Below, one piece after another: positions 48,202-59,600 of a DNA stretch of 64,000 nucleotides (positions are counted from its first letter, which is position 1; each line of letters begins with the position of its first letter). Source of the stretch: CAWATZ01 sp963784995 (GTDB lineage Bacteria > Planctomycetota > Planctomycetia > Gemmatales > Gemmataceae). A program made the position numbers and the translations under genes. The stretch lies in the NCBI GenBank assembly GCA_963784995.1, contig CAWATZ010000007.1, forward strand, positions 434,001 to 498,000, given 5' to 3'. The notes beneath the pieces are model-generated. The model saw only the letters and a list, made by a program, of their open reading frames with translations. It was not told the origin of the DNA and ran no database searches.

Positions 48202-49896
48202 GGGGCGGACTCCTGGGTCTTAGGGTGATGATTCAATTCCAGAACGGTTGCCTGCCACTCCTCCGGACGCAAGTGTTGCACGGACGCCTGCACGCGCTTG
48301 ATGTCGCGTGTGGCGTGGACGGCCCGAGTGGCTTCCTGGCCCTCGGCCAGGCTCAGCAGTTCCTTCACGTCCAGGGGCAGCGGTGCGCGCGACCAGAGGG
48401 CGACCAGACGCTCCTTTCCCACCGGCGGGCTCAGTTCCACGTCCAGGATGCCCAGCGGCCGGCCGGCCTCGATGGTCCCGGGCTCCAGGCCCGGCGGATA
48501 GAGAAGGTCGAGGTTGCCCGTGGGACCGACGTTGAACACGCACAGGTAGCCGGCGCGGTCGGCCGCCACCTCAACCCGCAGGCGGTCCCCGGTCCGGACC
48601 GCGACCGAATCCGGAGCGCGCGGCACGCGCTTGAGGTCGCGCAGGAGCCGCTCGGCGGCCGGCTCCGAGGTCGCCACCGGCACGAACTGGCGCTGGGGCG
48701 TCTGCCGGCTGACGGTCACGCGCAACCGGACCGGGGGCTGATGCGCACCTGTGCGCGCAGGCGCTGGGCGCGTGGGCCAGCAGGATACTGTCGATCAGCA
48801 GCTGGTTGAAGGTTCCGCGGAGCTGCTCGACAAACTGGCCCAGGGTCGGGCGGCGCGCCGGGTCGGCGGCCAGGCTGGCCCGGATCAGCTGTTCCAGCTG
48901 CCGGGGCAGGCCGGCACAGCGGGAGTCGGGGTCGGGCAGGCCCCGGCCGATCCGCTCGAGCAGCCGCTTGTGATCCAGCGCGGGGAACGGCACCGAGCCG
49001 GTGACCAGCCAGAAGAGCGAGGCGGCCAGACCGTAGACGTCCTGGGCGGGACTGACCTCGCCGGCAAACGCTTCGGGCGGCATGTAAAAGGGCGTCCCGG
49101 CCACGTTGCCGGGCTCGGCCAGCCGGGTCGAGATGCCGAAGTCGGTCAGCAGCGCCTCGTCGCTCTCCGGGTCCCAGAGGATGTTCGCTGGCTTGACGTC
49201 CCGGTGGACGATGCCCCGGGCGTGGACGAGGAGTAATCCCTCGGCGACCTCGGTGATGAACCGGGCCGCACGCTCCCAGGCCAGTGGGCCCTCGGCACGC
49301 AGCCGCTCGGCCAGCGACCCGCCGGCGACGTACTGCTGGATCAGGAAGTGCTGGCCCCCACCCGGGATCGGCTGGCACGACTCCCGCCAGGCGTAGACCT
49401 GGACGACGTGCGGATGGTGCAGGGACGCCAGCGCTCGCGCTTCGTCGCGCAACAAATGCAGCCGTCGCTCCCCGTCGGGCCCGGGGAGGATGGTCTTGAT
49501 GGCCACGGGGCGATGCAAATGCAGGTCGGTCGCCAGCCAGACGGTGCCGAAGGTCCCGCCTCCCAGGCGTCGCTCGAACTGATATTCCCCGGGAAAGGGG
49601 TTTGGCAGGATGGTGGTCTCCGACTCGGGGACAACCTCGCTGGCCAGTTCGGAGACGTCGCTGGCCAGCAAGGAGGACTGGGCGTTGACGGCTTGGGCGG
49701 CCTGCCAGACCCGCTCCACCTCCTGGAGCAATTCGCGCGCCTGCTGGCGCAGGTGGGGTTGATCGTCCATCCGTCCTTCCGGGAGGCGTTTGCCCTGGGC
49801 CCGCGCTTCAATGGCTTCTTCCAGCAAGCGGGCCAGCGCTTCCTCGTCGGCGGTGAACGGGGGCTCCTCGGCGGCCTGGTCCTGGTGCGGTATCAT
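48198..49896 (-). CDS. Ser/Thr protein kinase with DUF4384, one frameshift
   Basis: The N-terminal helical leader (DEEALARLLEEAIEARAQGKRLPEGRMDDQPHLRQQARELL) resembles that of the 29.9 kb kinase. The kinase domain is complete: LGGGTFGTVWLA, VAIKTI, IVHRDVKPANILWD, LTDFGIST, MPPEAF. The frame is lost near 48760, in a C-rich stretch after LLAHAPSA. The next frame gives RVTVSRQTPQRQFVPVA and the DUF4384 domain (LRVEVAADRAGYLCVFNVGPTGNLDLLYPP), ending at 48198. Restored, it is about 565 residues, the same plan as the kinase at 29.9 kb. The start overlaps the sigma stop (ATGA) and the end overlaps the next gene (ATGA). Confidence 0.83.
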
Positions 49897-50420
49897 GATT
49901 CCCCCCTCTGCAAGATGCGGCGCAGGTTCCGGATGGCCCGCAAGCAGGTGACGCGCACCCAGCCCTCGGACTGGCCCATCCGCCGGGCCACCTCGGCGCA
50001 GGGCAACCTGGCCAGAAAGCGGTTCTCGATGACGCTGCGCTGGTGCTTTTTCAGCTGCGGCAGCGCGACGAGGACTCGCTCCCAGTTCTCTTGCCAGTCC
50101 GGAGCGACCGCCTCGGGCTGCGGCAAATCCCCCTCCAGGCTGACCAGCGGTGGCCGGGGTCGGCGCACGTGATCAATGAAGAGGCGGGCCGCGATCTTGC
50201 GCACCCACACCTCGAACTGGCGGTAAGCGTCGCCGCGAAAGCAGGCAAAGCCTTGGTCGGCGCGGAGCAGGGTTGCGTTGGCCAGGTCCGAGGCATCGCT
50301 GTCCTGCTCGACTCGCCGGAGCAGGAAGGCGAGTACCATGGGGCGAATCTGCTGCAGGAGCAGGTTCCAGGCCTCGCGATCTCCCTGCCGGGCATGTTGG
50401 AGAAGATCGTCGTTGTCCAT
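49893..50420 (-). CDS. ECF RNA polymerase sigma factor
   Basis: This is a 175-residue protein. Region 2 has DASDLANATLLRADQGFACFRGDAYRQFEVWVRKIAARLFIDHVRR; region 4 has LVALPQLKKHQRSVIENRFLARLPCAEVARRMGQSEGWVRVTCLRAIRNLRR. It is the first gene of a leftward operon with kinase, polyproline, WD40/PDZ and CHAT genes. The start ATG has GGGAGG about 11 bases upstream. An ECF-type motif (P3) lies about 35-60 bases ahead of it, so it may activate its own operon. Confidence 0.9.
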   Translation of the reverse strand: MDNDDLLQHARQGDREAWNLLLQQIRPMVLAFLLRRVEQDSDASDLANATLLRADQGFACFRGDAYRQFEVWVRKIAARLFIDHVRRPRPPLVSLEGDLPQPEAVAPDWQENWERVLVALPQLKKHQRSVIENRFLARLPCAEVARRMGQSEGWVRVTCLRAIRNLRRILQRGES

Positions 50421-50454
50421 GCGAGCTTGAGCCTCCCTAGCCGATGTCAGGGAA

Positions 50455-50481
50455 GACGAGAGGACACCCTGCCACGTTACA
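50455..50481 (-). promoter_or_regulatory. ECF-type promoter P3 (TGTAAC-N17-CGTC), minus strand
   Basis: On the minus strand TGTAAC occupies 50481-50476 and CGTC 50458-50455, with a 17-base spacer, one longer than P1, P2 and P5. It faces the sigma gene at 50420. It is back to back with P4, whose -35 box starts 37 bases away. Confidence 0.55.
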
Positions 50482-50517
50482 CTTTTCTTGAGAAAAAAGC
50501 ACGTATTCCAAAAAAAG

Positions 50518-50545
50518 GGTAACGCGGCGAGCTGGCCTCTCGTCC
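50518..50545 (+). promoter_or_regulatory. ECF-type promoter P4 (GGTAAC-N17-CGTCC)
   Basis: GGTAAC at 50518-50523 and CGTCC at 50541-50545, with a 17-base spacer, lie 66 bases ahead of the lipoprotein start. The first base differs from the TGTAAC form. The bases just before the -10 box (GGCCTCT) resemble those of P3 (TGTCCTCT). Confidence 0.5.
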
Positions 50546-50610
50546 AGGTTCAAGGACACGTGCTGATTTCCAAGGGCCATTGCCCATCCCTTCCCCATGG
50601 AGACCGCTTC

Positions 50611-51492
50611 ATGAGACCGCTCACTCGAAGTCTTTGCACCTGCACCGTCCTGGTCCTGCTTGCCGTGAGCTTGCTCACCCCTGGCTGTTCCTCCGGGGTC
50701 ACGTACGACCTGCGCGGTCCCGGTCCAATGGTCGGGCAGGTTTACAGCACGGAAGAGACCATCACGATGACCAACGGCACCATGACCCTGACTGCCGGGG
50801 GAATGACCGAGACCTTTCCCTGCAAGATGACCATCCTCTCCAGCGAAGTCGAGGAGGTCCTCGCGCTGGAGAAGGGGGAGATCACCCGGGCTCGGACCCG
50901 GATCATTCGCCAGGAAGAGCACCAGACGGTCCACGTCGATGGGAGAGATGAGACGAACACCGAAACCAGCCCGCTTCAGGGAGAGACCGTGGAGTGTGCG
51001 AAAGTGGGCGGGCAGTGGAAGATCACGCTCGTTGGCAAGACGCCCGACTCGAAGCAAGCCAAGGAGTTGAAAGAGTTCCCGACACCGGACCAGGTCGTTG
51101 ACTACTACCCTGCCGGGCCTGTCAAGCTGGGTCATCGCTGGACCATGGACGCCTCCAAGCTGAAAAAGATGATGGGAAGCAACTCCCAGTTCGAGTCCGG
51201 CAACTGCAAGGTCCTGTTTGAAAAGATCACCGACGTTGACGGCGAGTTGTGTGCCCTGCTGACCGAGGAGCTGCAATTGCAGGGGAAAGCCCCCACAGAG
51301 GGAGGAGACGTGGCGCGTGGAGAGATGAAGGTGGCCGGGAGTTCTCTGCGTTCGTTGAAACGGTGGTTCACCCTCAACTCACGGCTCACGGGAACCATCA
51401 CCTTCACGGAAACCATCACCGTGCAGGGACAGAAGGTCGAGAGGAAGATCAGCGGTCCCATCGTCGTGGAAACAAAGACACAGAAGAAGTGA
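50611..51492 (+). CDS. Lipoprotein of unknown function
   Basis: This is a 293-residue protein with a lipoprotein signal: MRPLTRSLCTCTVLVLLAVSLLTPGC, lipid-modified Cys26. The mature part is beta-rich and Thr-rich (GQVYSTEETITMTNGTMTLTAGGMTETFPCKMTI, GTITFTETITVQGQKVERKISGPIVVET). No family is recognised with certainty; the layout resembles unassigned planctomycete lipoproteins that measure or bind surface components. I chose ATG 50611 with GGAG 8 bases upstream; the frame is open from 50488, but that part overlaps promoter P4. It is a single gene between P4 and P5, transcribed away from the sigma operon. Confidence 0.75.
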   Translation: MRPLTRSLCTCTVLVLLAVSLLTPGCSSGVTYDLRGPGPMVGQVYSTEETITMTNGTMTLTAGGMTETFPCKMTILSSEVEEVLALEKGEITRARTRIIRQEEHQTVHVDGRDETNTETSPLQGETVECAKVGGQWKITLVGKTPDSKQAKELKEFPTPDQVVDYYPAGPVKLGHRWTMDASKLKKMMGSNSQFESGNCKVLFEKITDVDGELCALLTEELQLQGKAPTEGGDVARGEMKVAGSSLRSLKRWFTLNSRLTGTITFTETITVQGQKVERKISGPIVVETKTQKK

Positions 51493-51511
51493 CAGCCTCG
51501 TCCTCGTCTCC

Positions 51512-51540
51512 TGTAACATTTTCGCAGGTGTTACGTCCTT
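51512..51540 (+). promoter_or_regulatory. ECF-type promoter P5 (TGTAAC-N16-CGTCC)
   Basis: TGTAAC at 51512-51517, 16 bases, then CGTCC at 51534-51538 followed by TT. It shares TGTAACATTTTC with P2 and CGTCCTTT with P1. It lies 87 bases ahead of the TPR-CHAT gene and 20 bases after the lipoprotein stop. Confidence 0.65.
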
Positions 51541-51626
51541 TTCCCCAAAGGCCACCCGGGTGTCTCCCCGGCCTGGAGCGCCATTGCATTTGATCCGCAA
51601 CGGCCCCCGTCCCAAGGAATCGCACC

Positions 51627-54600
51627 ATGATCGACACGGTTGACACAACCCTGGCCGAATTGAACAGCCAGGTCGCCAGGCTGCTGCGCCAGGGCCGCTA
51701 TCAGCAAGCGCTGCCCCTGGCGGTCAGCGCCTGCGAGCAAGCCAGCGTCCAGCACGGCGAAAGCTCCCCGGAGCTGGCACGCTGCCTCAGCCAGCTGGCG
51801 GAGGCTCACCGCGAACTGGGCCAGCTCAGCCAGGCGGAAGCCCCTTGCCTGCAGGCACTCAACATCCGCGCTGTCTCCCTGGGCAAGGACCACCCCGAGT
51901 ACGCCGCCAGTCTCCACGACCTGGCCCGACTGTACGAGACGATGGGCAACTGCAAGCAAGCCGAGACGCTGTATCGGCGGGCACTGGATCTCCGCCGGGA
52001 GTTGCTTGGCAAGGCACACCCCGATTACGCCCAGACCCTGCACCATCTGGGTTCGATGTACGATCTGCTCGATCGGCGTGCCGAGGCGGAAGCCCTGACC
52101 CGGGAGGCTCTGCAGATCCGATGCACGGCCCTTGGGGAGGGCCACGCCGACTATGCCCAGAGTCTGCTGGCAGTGGCCCGGATCGAACTGGGCCTGGGCC
52201 GGATGCGCGAAGGGGAACGGCTGGCACGCCAGGCTCTCGACATCTTGCGGGCAGACTTGGGCGAGGACTGTCCCGCTTACGCCCGGGGCCTGAACCTGCT
52301 GGCGGGCATCCTCCACCACAAGGGACACCTGCTCGAGGCCGAGCGGCTGGCCGTCCGCAGCAGTGACATTCGCTGCCGGCTGCTGGGCAAGAACCACGCC
52401 GACTATGCCGGCAGCCTCGAAACGCTGGCCCTGGTGCGCTCCCAGCAGGGGCCGGAACATGCCGTCGAGGCCGAGACGCTGGCCAGAGAGGCGCTGGAGA
52501 TCACCCGGCAGGCCCTTGGCGAGAAGCATCTGTATTACCTTGGCAGTCTGCAAGTCCTGGCCGGCGTGCTGTGGGCCGTGGAGAAACGCGACGAGAGCGA
52601 GGCGCTCTACCGGGAGGCCCTGAACCTGACGCGCGAACTGCTCGGGGAGTCCTCGGCCTCTGGGCTCCTGGTCGAACTGGCCGGCCTGGTGTGCGCCCAG
52701 GATCGGCACGAGGAAGGGGAAGCCCTGCTTCGGGAGGCCCAGGACATCGTCCGCCGGGACGCTGATGCCAGCCCCTTCGACCGGGTCTCGGTGCTGTTGG
52801 GTCTGGCCCAGGCCCGCGCCGACCGGAAGGATCGCGCCTCAGCCCGGGCGCTGGCCCAGGAGGCCGTGGACCTGGCCCGCAAAGAGGAGGGCGAGGCGCG
52901 GACCGTCCTGCTGGCCGGCAGCCTCGTTTCCCTGGGGAAGCTCACCCCGGCGCCCAGCAAGGCAGCGGCGCTGTATCGCGAGGCCCTGGAGGTCTCTGTC
53001 GAATCGGGAATGAAGGAGCACCCGGCCTACGTGGAGGCGCTGGGCCGGCTCGCGGCCTGCGGTGTGGAGAAGAACCTGGCGCTGGTGGAACCTCTGGTCC
53101 GAGAGATGGTGGAAGCAACCCGGCGGACCAAGGGCGAGAAGCATCCCGAGGTGGCCGGGTGGGTCCAGTGCCTGGCGTCGCTGTACCAGCAGATGGGGAA
53201 CCTGCCGGCAGCCGAGGCGCAGTGGTGCCAGGCCCTGGAGGCGGAGCGGCAGCGCAGCGGTGAGAAGAGCCGCGGCTTCGCGCGCGCCCTGAGTGAGCTG
53301 GCCCACTTCTACCTCGCCTGTGGCAATTTCGCCGCCGCGGAGGTGCGGTTCCGGCAGGCGCTGGCCACTCGCGTTGAGGTGGAGGGCGAGGAACATCCCG
53401 AGGTGGCCGAGAGCTTCTACGACCTGGCGTCGCTGTATCACCAGGCCGGCAACGTGGCGACGGCTGAGCCGCTCTACCGCCGGGCCCTGGAGCTGCGACG
53501 GGCCAATCCCGGGGAGACCTCGCGGGACTTTGGCTACAGCCTGCACAACCTCGCCCTGGTCTTGCGGGACACGGGCCGGCTCGACGAGGCCGAGGCGCTG
53601 TTCCGCCAGGCCCAGGACGTGTTTCGCGGCCTCGGCGGGGAGGAGGACCCGGGCTACGCCGGCACCTTGCATTCGCTGGCCCTGCTCTTCCATGCCCGAG
53701 GGGAATACGACCGGGCCGAGTCCCAGCTGCGGCGGGCGCTGGAGCTGGGACGGAAAGCGTACGGGGAGGGGAATCTCTTGCTCGTCCCGCTGCTGCGCGA
53801 CCTGGCCCGGCTTTACAACAGCGTCGGTGATCACCTGACGGCCGAACCGTTGCTCCGCGAAGTGCTGGCATTTCACGGTGGTGAGCCGAACCCCGCCCAC
53901 GCTCCCGACCTGGTCGAGCTGGCCCAGCTCTATCGGGCGCTGGCCGACTATTCCCGGGCGGAACCTCTGCTCCAGCAAGCCGTGACAATGATCCGCTCGG
54001 CCCGAGGGGCGGACCATCCCGAAACGGCCGTCTACTTGACCGCGCTGGCGGGGCTGTATCAGGGGATGGAGCAGTTCGGCCGGGCCGAGGAACTGCACCG
54101 GCAGGTGCTGGAGATTTACCGGGCCGCCGGCGGGCCCAACCACCCGGCCGTCGGCCGCAGTCTGAGCGACCTGGCCGGCCTGTGCCAGACCGTGGGCCGG
54201 CACGAGGAGGCCGGGCACTTCTACCGGCAGGCACTGGACATCGTCAAGAAGACGTGCGGGGAAGAGCACCTGGAGTACACCAACGGTCTGCGTGTGGTGG
54301 CCAACTGCCACCGTGCGGCGGGAGACCACCGCGCCGCCGAGCCGCTGCTGCGGAAGCACCTGGAGATTACCCGCCGGCTCTGTCCGGAGAACCACCCGCT
54401 GGTGGCGATCAGCCTGCAGTTGCGCGGCATCCTGGAGCGGTCCCGGCGGAACTTCCCGGCCGCGGAGGCCACTTACCAGGAGGCGCTGGAGACGGTCCGG
54501 CGGTCGGTGCCTCACGAAGGCGGCCTGCACGCCCCGCTGCTGAAGGGCCTGGCCATGATCTACCTGGCGCAGGGGAAATGGACCGCAGCAGAGCAGCCGC

Positions 54601-56517
54601 TGCGGCAGGCGCTGCGCTTCCAGCGGGACGTACTCGGACAGGAGAATCCGGAGTATGCCGATACCCAGAACGTGCTGGCGGCCCTGTGTGCCGCGACCGG
54701 CCGGGAGGCGGAAGCGGTGACGCTGCTGGAGCAGTTGACCGCACAGGGCGAGCGAGCGCTGGCAGCGCTCCTGGCCATGCACTCGAGCCGGCTGCGGTCG
54801 GCCTGCTGTGCGTCGCTGGACCTGTACGGGGAAGTCTACCTGGTCCTGGTGTCGCGGCACCTGGCCGACGAGCCCGAGGCCGTGGGCCGGGCGTTCGACA
54901 TGGTGCTGCGGCGGAAGGCGCTGTGGGTTGAGACGCTGGCGGTGTGCCGCAAGTCGGTGCTGGAAGAACGGCACCCGGAGCAGCGTGCCCGGATCGCGGA
55001 GCTGTACTTCCTGCGCCGCCAGGCCACGGCCCGGCGCTGGAGCGGCCCTGGAGCCGAGGGACTGGCGACGCACCAGCGGCTGCTGGCGGACTGGGAGGGC
55101 CGGGCGGATCGCCTGGAGGCGGAATTGGCCGACCACGTCCCGGAGCTGGCGACCCGGCGGAAGCAGCGGCTGGCGGATCGGCGAACGGTGGCCGACGCCC
55201 TGCCGGCCGGCAGCGCTCTGATCGAGTTCGTGCGCGTGTCGGACTGGGACTTCCGGGCGCTGTTCACGCAGACCGAGCTGGCCGCGCCGCCGGCCCGCTA
55301 TCTCGCGTTCGTGCTGCGTGCAGGGACAGCCCGAGAAGCTGCGGTTGATCGATCTGGGATCGGCCGACACGATTGACCGTCTGGTGACCGACTACAGGGC
55401 TGCCCTGACCACTACTGCCGGGCCAGGCCGAACCGAAGCCCTGACCGCGGCAGGCGTTGCGTTGCGCTCGGCCGTCTTCGACAAGGTTGCCGCAGCCGCT
55501 GCCGGCTGCCGCCGGCTCCTGCTGGCTCCCGACGGCGACCTGGTCCGCGTGCCATTCGACGCGCTGCCGATGGACGGCGGTGATCTCATCGACCACTACG
55601 CGATCAGCTACCTGCACGTTGGCCGCGACCTGCTCCAGGCGGAAGTGCCCTCCGCGGGGACTGCCTCGCCGCCCGTGGTCATCGGCGACCCGGACTTCGG
55701 CCCGGTGCCGCAGACGCCAGATGCCAGGCCCCGAAGGCCATCGCGACCGCGTGAGAAATTCTGGAGCAGGGTGTGGACACTGCTTCGACAGGTGATTACG
55801 CTGGGGCTATCCAGATCAACGCGGATCAACTGCTCGATGCCCGGCGGGCAGCCCAGCAGCTTGCAATTCCGACCCCTACCCGGAACCCGGCCGGAGGCCG
55901 AGCAGATCGCCGAACTACTTGGCGTGCGCGCCTGGCTGGGCCAGGAGGCAGACAGGTCGCGGCTGACCGGGTGCCGCTCGCCGCGAATCCTGCACCTGGC
56001 GACACAGGCATTCTCCCTCGGCGAACCGTCGGCGAACCGGCTCGCCCAACGAGTTCCGCACCGGAAGCACAAAAGCAAGTGGGCTGGCAGAACCCCTTGC
56101 AGCGGGTGGGATTGGCCCTGGCGGGAGCGAACCGGATTGCCGGAGACGAAGGCACGGGTGGGAACAAGTCGGAGAGGTTGCTGACCGCATGGGACGTGAC
56201 CGGGCTCGAACTGGGGCAGACCGAGGTGGTGGTGCTTCCGCCTTCTTAGGGTCCGGAAGGATCGGCGAACGACGTGCGGCACGATGGGATTGGCACGGGC
56301 GTTCGTGCTGGCGGGGGCGCGGGCTGTGATCGTGAGCCTCTGGCCCGTGGCCGACGGGCCGAGACGGGAATTGCTGGCGGAGTTCCACCGGCGGGTACTG
56401 GCGGGCCAATCGAGTGCGGAAGCACTGCGCGAGGCGCAACGGGATTGCCGCGCGGCACATCCCGACCCAGCTGTGTGGGGGACTTTCGCGTGCTATGGAG
56501 AATGGAAGACTCGCTAA
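51627..56517 (+). pseudogene. Long TPR-array CHAT protease gene, several frameshifts in the CHAT part
   Basis: The first 1230 residues are open. They hold about 22 consecutive 42-residue TPR units of the kinesin-light-chain type (AEALYREAL...LGEKHPDYAxSLxxLAxLY), then a helical linker. The CHAT domain begins near 55200 but needs at least three frame changes: near 55315 (VQGQPEKLRLIDLG resumes), near 56005 (THGILPRRTVGEP resumes; one lost C explains the apparent LATQAF in place of the LATHG active-site motif), and several within 56230-56283, where LSACxTGLG should lie. The end, MGLARAFVLAGARAVIVSLWPVAD...WGTFACYG, is recognisable to 56517. As written the active Cys is lost. It is either a dying gene or a badly sequenced one. 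The TPR part alone may still be made. Confidence 0.75.
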
Positions 56518-56606
56518 CGGGACGATGCTGGATGGTTTGCAGGAGCGAGTGTGTCGCTCGCTCCTTCCAGGCAACGGCCTGGCAATTACAGGAAGGGGGT
56601 CCCGGA

Positions 56607-59600
56607 ATGGGTCTTTGGTCGAGAATCTGGCGTCTCCTCTCGGGGAATGGGGGACGACAATCGAGGTCGGAGGAGGCTGCGGCGAAGCGGATTCGCGAAC
56701 TCAACCTTCGGGTGGGCGCGTCGTTTGAAGGGGAGAAGACGCTCTCTCTGGCCCGGCAGGCGTGCGAGGAGGCCCGTGCCACGTTGGGTGAAGCTCACCC
56801 TCTCTACGCCCAAAGTCTCAACAACCTGGCGAACTTGTACCTGGATACGGAGGGCTACGCCCGGGCCGAACCGCTGCTCCATCAGGCGATCGAGATTTTC
56901 CGCACCTCCCTGGGCGAGACTCACCCCCACTACGCCCAAAGCCTCAACAACCTGGCGACCCTGTACCAGTCCGTGGGCGACTGCACCCGGGCCGAAACGC
57001 TGTTTTGCCAGACACTGGAGGTTCGCCGCACCGCGCTGGGCGAGACCCACCCCGACTTTGCTCAAAGCCTCCACAACCTGGCGGTCCTGTACCACCTCAT
57101 GAAAGACTATGCCCGGGCTGAACCACTGTACCGCCAGGCGCTGGAGGTCCGCCGTGTTGCCCTGGGCGAGGTTCACCCCCGCTACGCCCAAAGTCTCCGC
57201 AACCTGGCGGCCCTGTATCAGTCCATGGGCGACACCGCCCAGGCAGAGGCGTTATTTTGCCGGGCCCTGGAGGTCCGCCGCGCCACCCTTGGGAAGAGCA
57301 ATCCCTACCTCGCCGAAAACCTCAACGAACTGGCCTTGCTCTACCTGGCTGCCGGGGACTGCGTCAAGGCTGAACCTCTGCTCAGACAGGCAGCTGACCT
57401 CCTGCGCACCGCACGAGACAAACTCGATCCCCGCTATGGTGGCGAGTTCTTCAAGTTCACAAGTCAATACCTGGCCACCCTCGACAGCCTGGCAATCCTG
57501 TACTGGTCTACCGGGGACGCTGCCCGGGCGGAGAGTCTGTTCCGTGAGTTCCTGGACATCCACCGCACCACCCTGAGCGAAACCCGTCCCGAGTACACCC
57601 GATGCCTGAATAAACTGGCGGTACTCTGTGCTGCCAGTAACCGCCCTGCGGAGGCTTTCGCCCTTCTGCGACAGGCAGCCGACATTGACGACCACCTGAT
57701 CGGTCAAGTCTTCTCCAGCGCCTCCGACCGCCAGCGAGCCGCTAACCTCCTCTGGCCTCGGACGCACCTGGCGGTGTTCCTGTCGCTGGTTGCATCGTTC
57801 TTGACCGAGGACGCCGAGAGCGTTCGCGCTACCCTGAAGGTGGTGTTGCGCCGCAAGGCTGTGCGCGCCGAAGCTGACGCCGTTCGCCGCAATGCCGTCC
57901 TCGGTGGTGAAGCCCCACCCCCTGGCCTGCCCTCGGGACGGCTCAAACGCTGGTTTGGTCGCAAAACCGTTCTCAGTGGCCGATACCACCACCTCCGGCC
58001 ACAATTGCAGGAACTCAATACCCTTGCTGCCCAGATCGCCCAGCGGACGCTGGCAGGCCCTGGGCCGGAAGGACTCCAGGCGCATCGACACCTGCTCGCC
58101 CAGTTGGAGGAACAGCGCGAGGAACTGGAACGCGAACTGGCCAAGCAAATCCCCGAGATGAATCTGGAGCGGCAGATGCGGGCTGCCAACTGCGCAGCTG
58201 TGATGCTTGCACTTCCCCCCCGGTCGGCACTGGTCGAGTTCGTTTGGTCCTGCCCGTTCGACTTCAAGGCCGTCCCTGGCCGCGGCGGACAAGAGTGGCA
58301 AGCCCCCCGCTACCTCGCTTTCGTGGTGTCCTCCGGTCAGTCCGGCAGTGTGCGGATGGTCGATCTGGGCGAAGCCGACCCCATCGACCGCCTGATTGCC
58401 GCCTTTCGTGGCAGCATCACCGGGGAGGCCGAGCTCCGTGACCTGTCCAGGGCGACCAGCCGGCTGAGCGCGGATGCCGACACCCCCGGCGTGCGGCTGC
58501 GGGCCGCTGTCTTCGACCCGCTTGCAGACAACCTCGGTGGTTGTCAGCGGCTGTTCCTGGCCCCCGACGGTGACCTGAACCGCCTGCCATTCGAGGCCTT
58601 GCCCCTCGCCGACGGCCGATACCTGCTCGACGCCTACCGCATGAGTTATCTGAGCGTTGGCCGTGACATCCTCCGCTTCCAGACCAGGATCGGCCGGCAA
58701 CCCGCGGAGCCGATGGTCGCTGCCGACCCGGACTTCGACCTCGGCATGGTCTCGCCCATCCCTTCTGCGCCGGCCGCCAGTCGCCTCTCCCGCGACCTGG
58801 ACCGAAGCCACCTCCACTTTGGACGTCTGCCAGGCACTCGCGCCGAAGGAGAGTTTGTCGGCCGCCGGCTCGGCGTGCAGCCTCTGCTGGGCGGCGCAGC
58901 CCTGGAGGGACACCTCAAGGCCAGCCGCTCTCCTCGCATCCTGCACCTGGCCACCCACGGCTTCTTCCTTCCCGACCAGCAACGCGACCTCAACCGGATC
59001 GGCCGCAACATGGAGTTGCTGGGTGTCGGCGACGCTCCCGCTCTGGGCCGGTTGAGCGGTCCGGGAATGGAGAACCCGATGCTCCGCTCAGGCCTGGCAC
59101 TGGCCGGGGTCAACACCTTCCTCCGCGGTGCAGCGTTGCCCGCCGAGGCCGAGGACGGGCTGCTGACCGCCGAGGACGTCGCCGGCCTGGACCTGCTGGA
59201 CACCGAGTTGGTGGTGCTGTCCGCCTGCGAGACCGGGCTGGGGGCCATCCACGTCGGCGAGGGAGTCTTCGGGCTGAGGCGAGCCTTCATCGTGGCCGGG
59301 GCCAAAACACTGGTGCTGAGCCTGTGGAAGGTGCCTGACCTGATTACCACCTTCCTGATGGAGCGCTTCTACGACAACCTGCTGACCCGCGGCCTGGACC
59401 GTGACCTGGCCCTCAGCGAGGCCCAGCGCTGCACCCGCGACGCCACCGTCGCGCAACTGAAAGCGGAGTGGCTCACCCCGGCCATGATCGAGCGGCTCGC
59501 GGCCGGCGATGCGAACGCACGCCGCTACCTCCAGCAGCTGGCCCAGAAGCCGGACGATCACCGCCCGTTCGCGGACCCGTTCTTCTGGGGCGCCTTCATC

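Noticed and set aside
51627..54800. 126-base periodic DNA considered as a tandem repeat or array
   Set aside because: The period equals 42 codons and encodes diverged TPR units, so it is protein repeat structure.
52839..55370. 843-codon minus-strand open frame with repeated LGQ/LLV-rich protein
   Set aside because: It mirrors the TPR repeats of the sense gene; the periodicity comes from the TPR DNA, not from an antisense gene.
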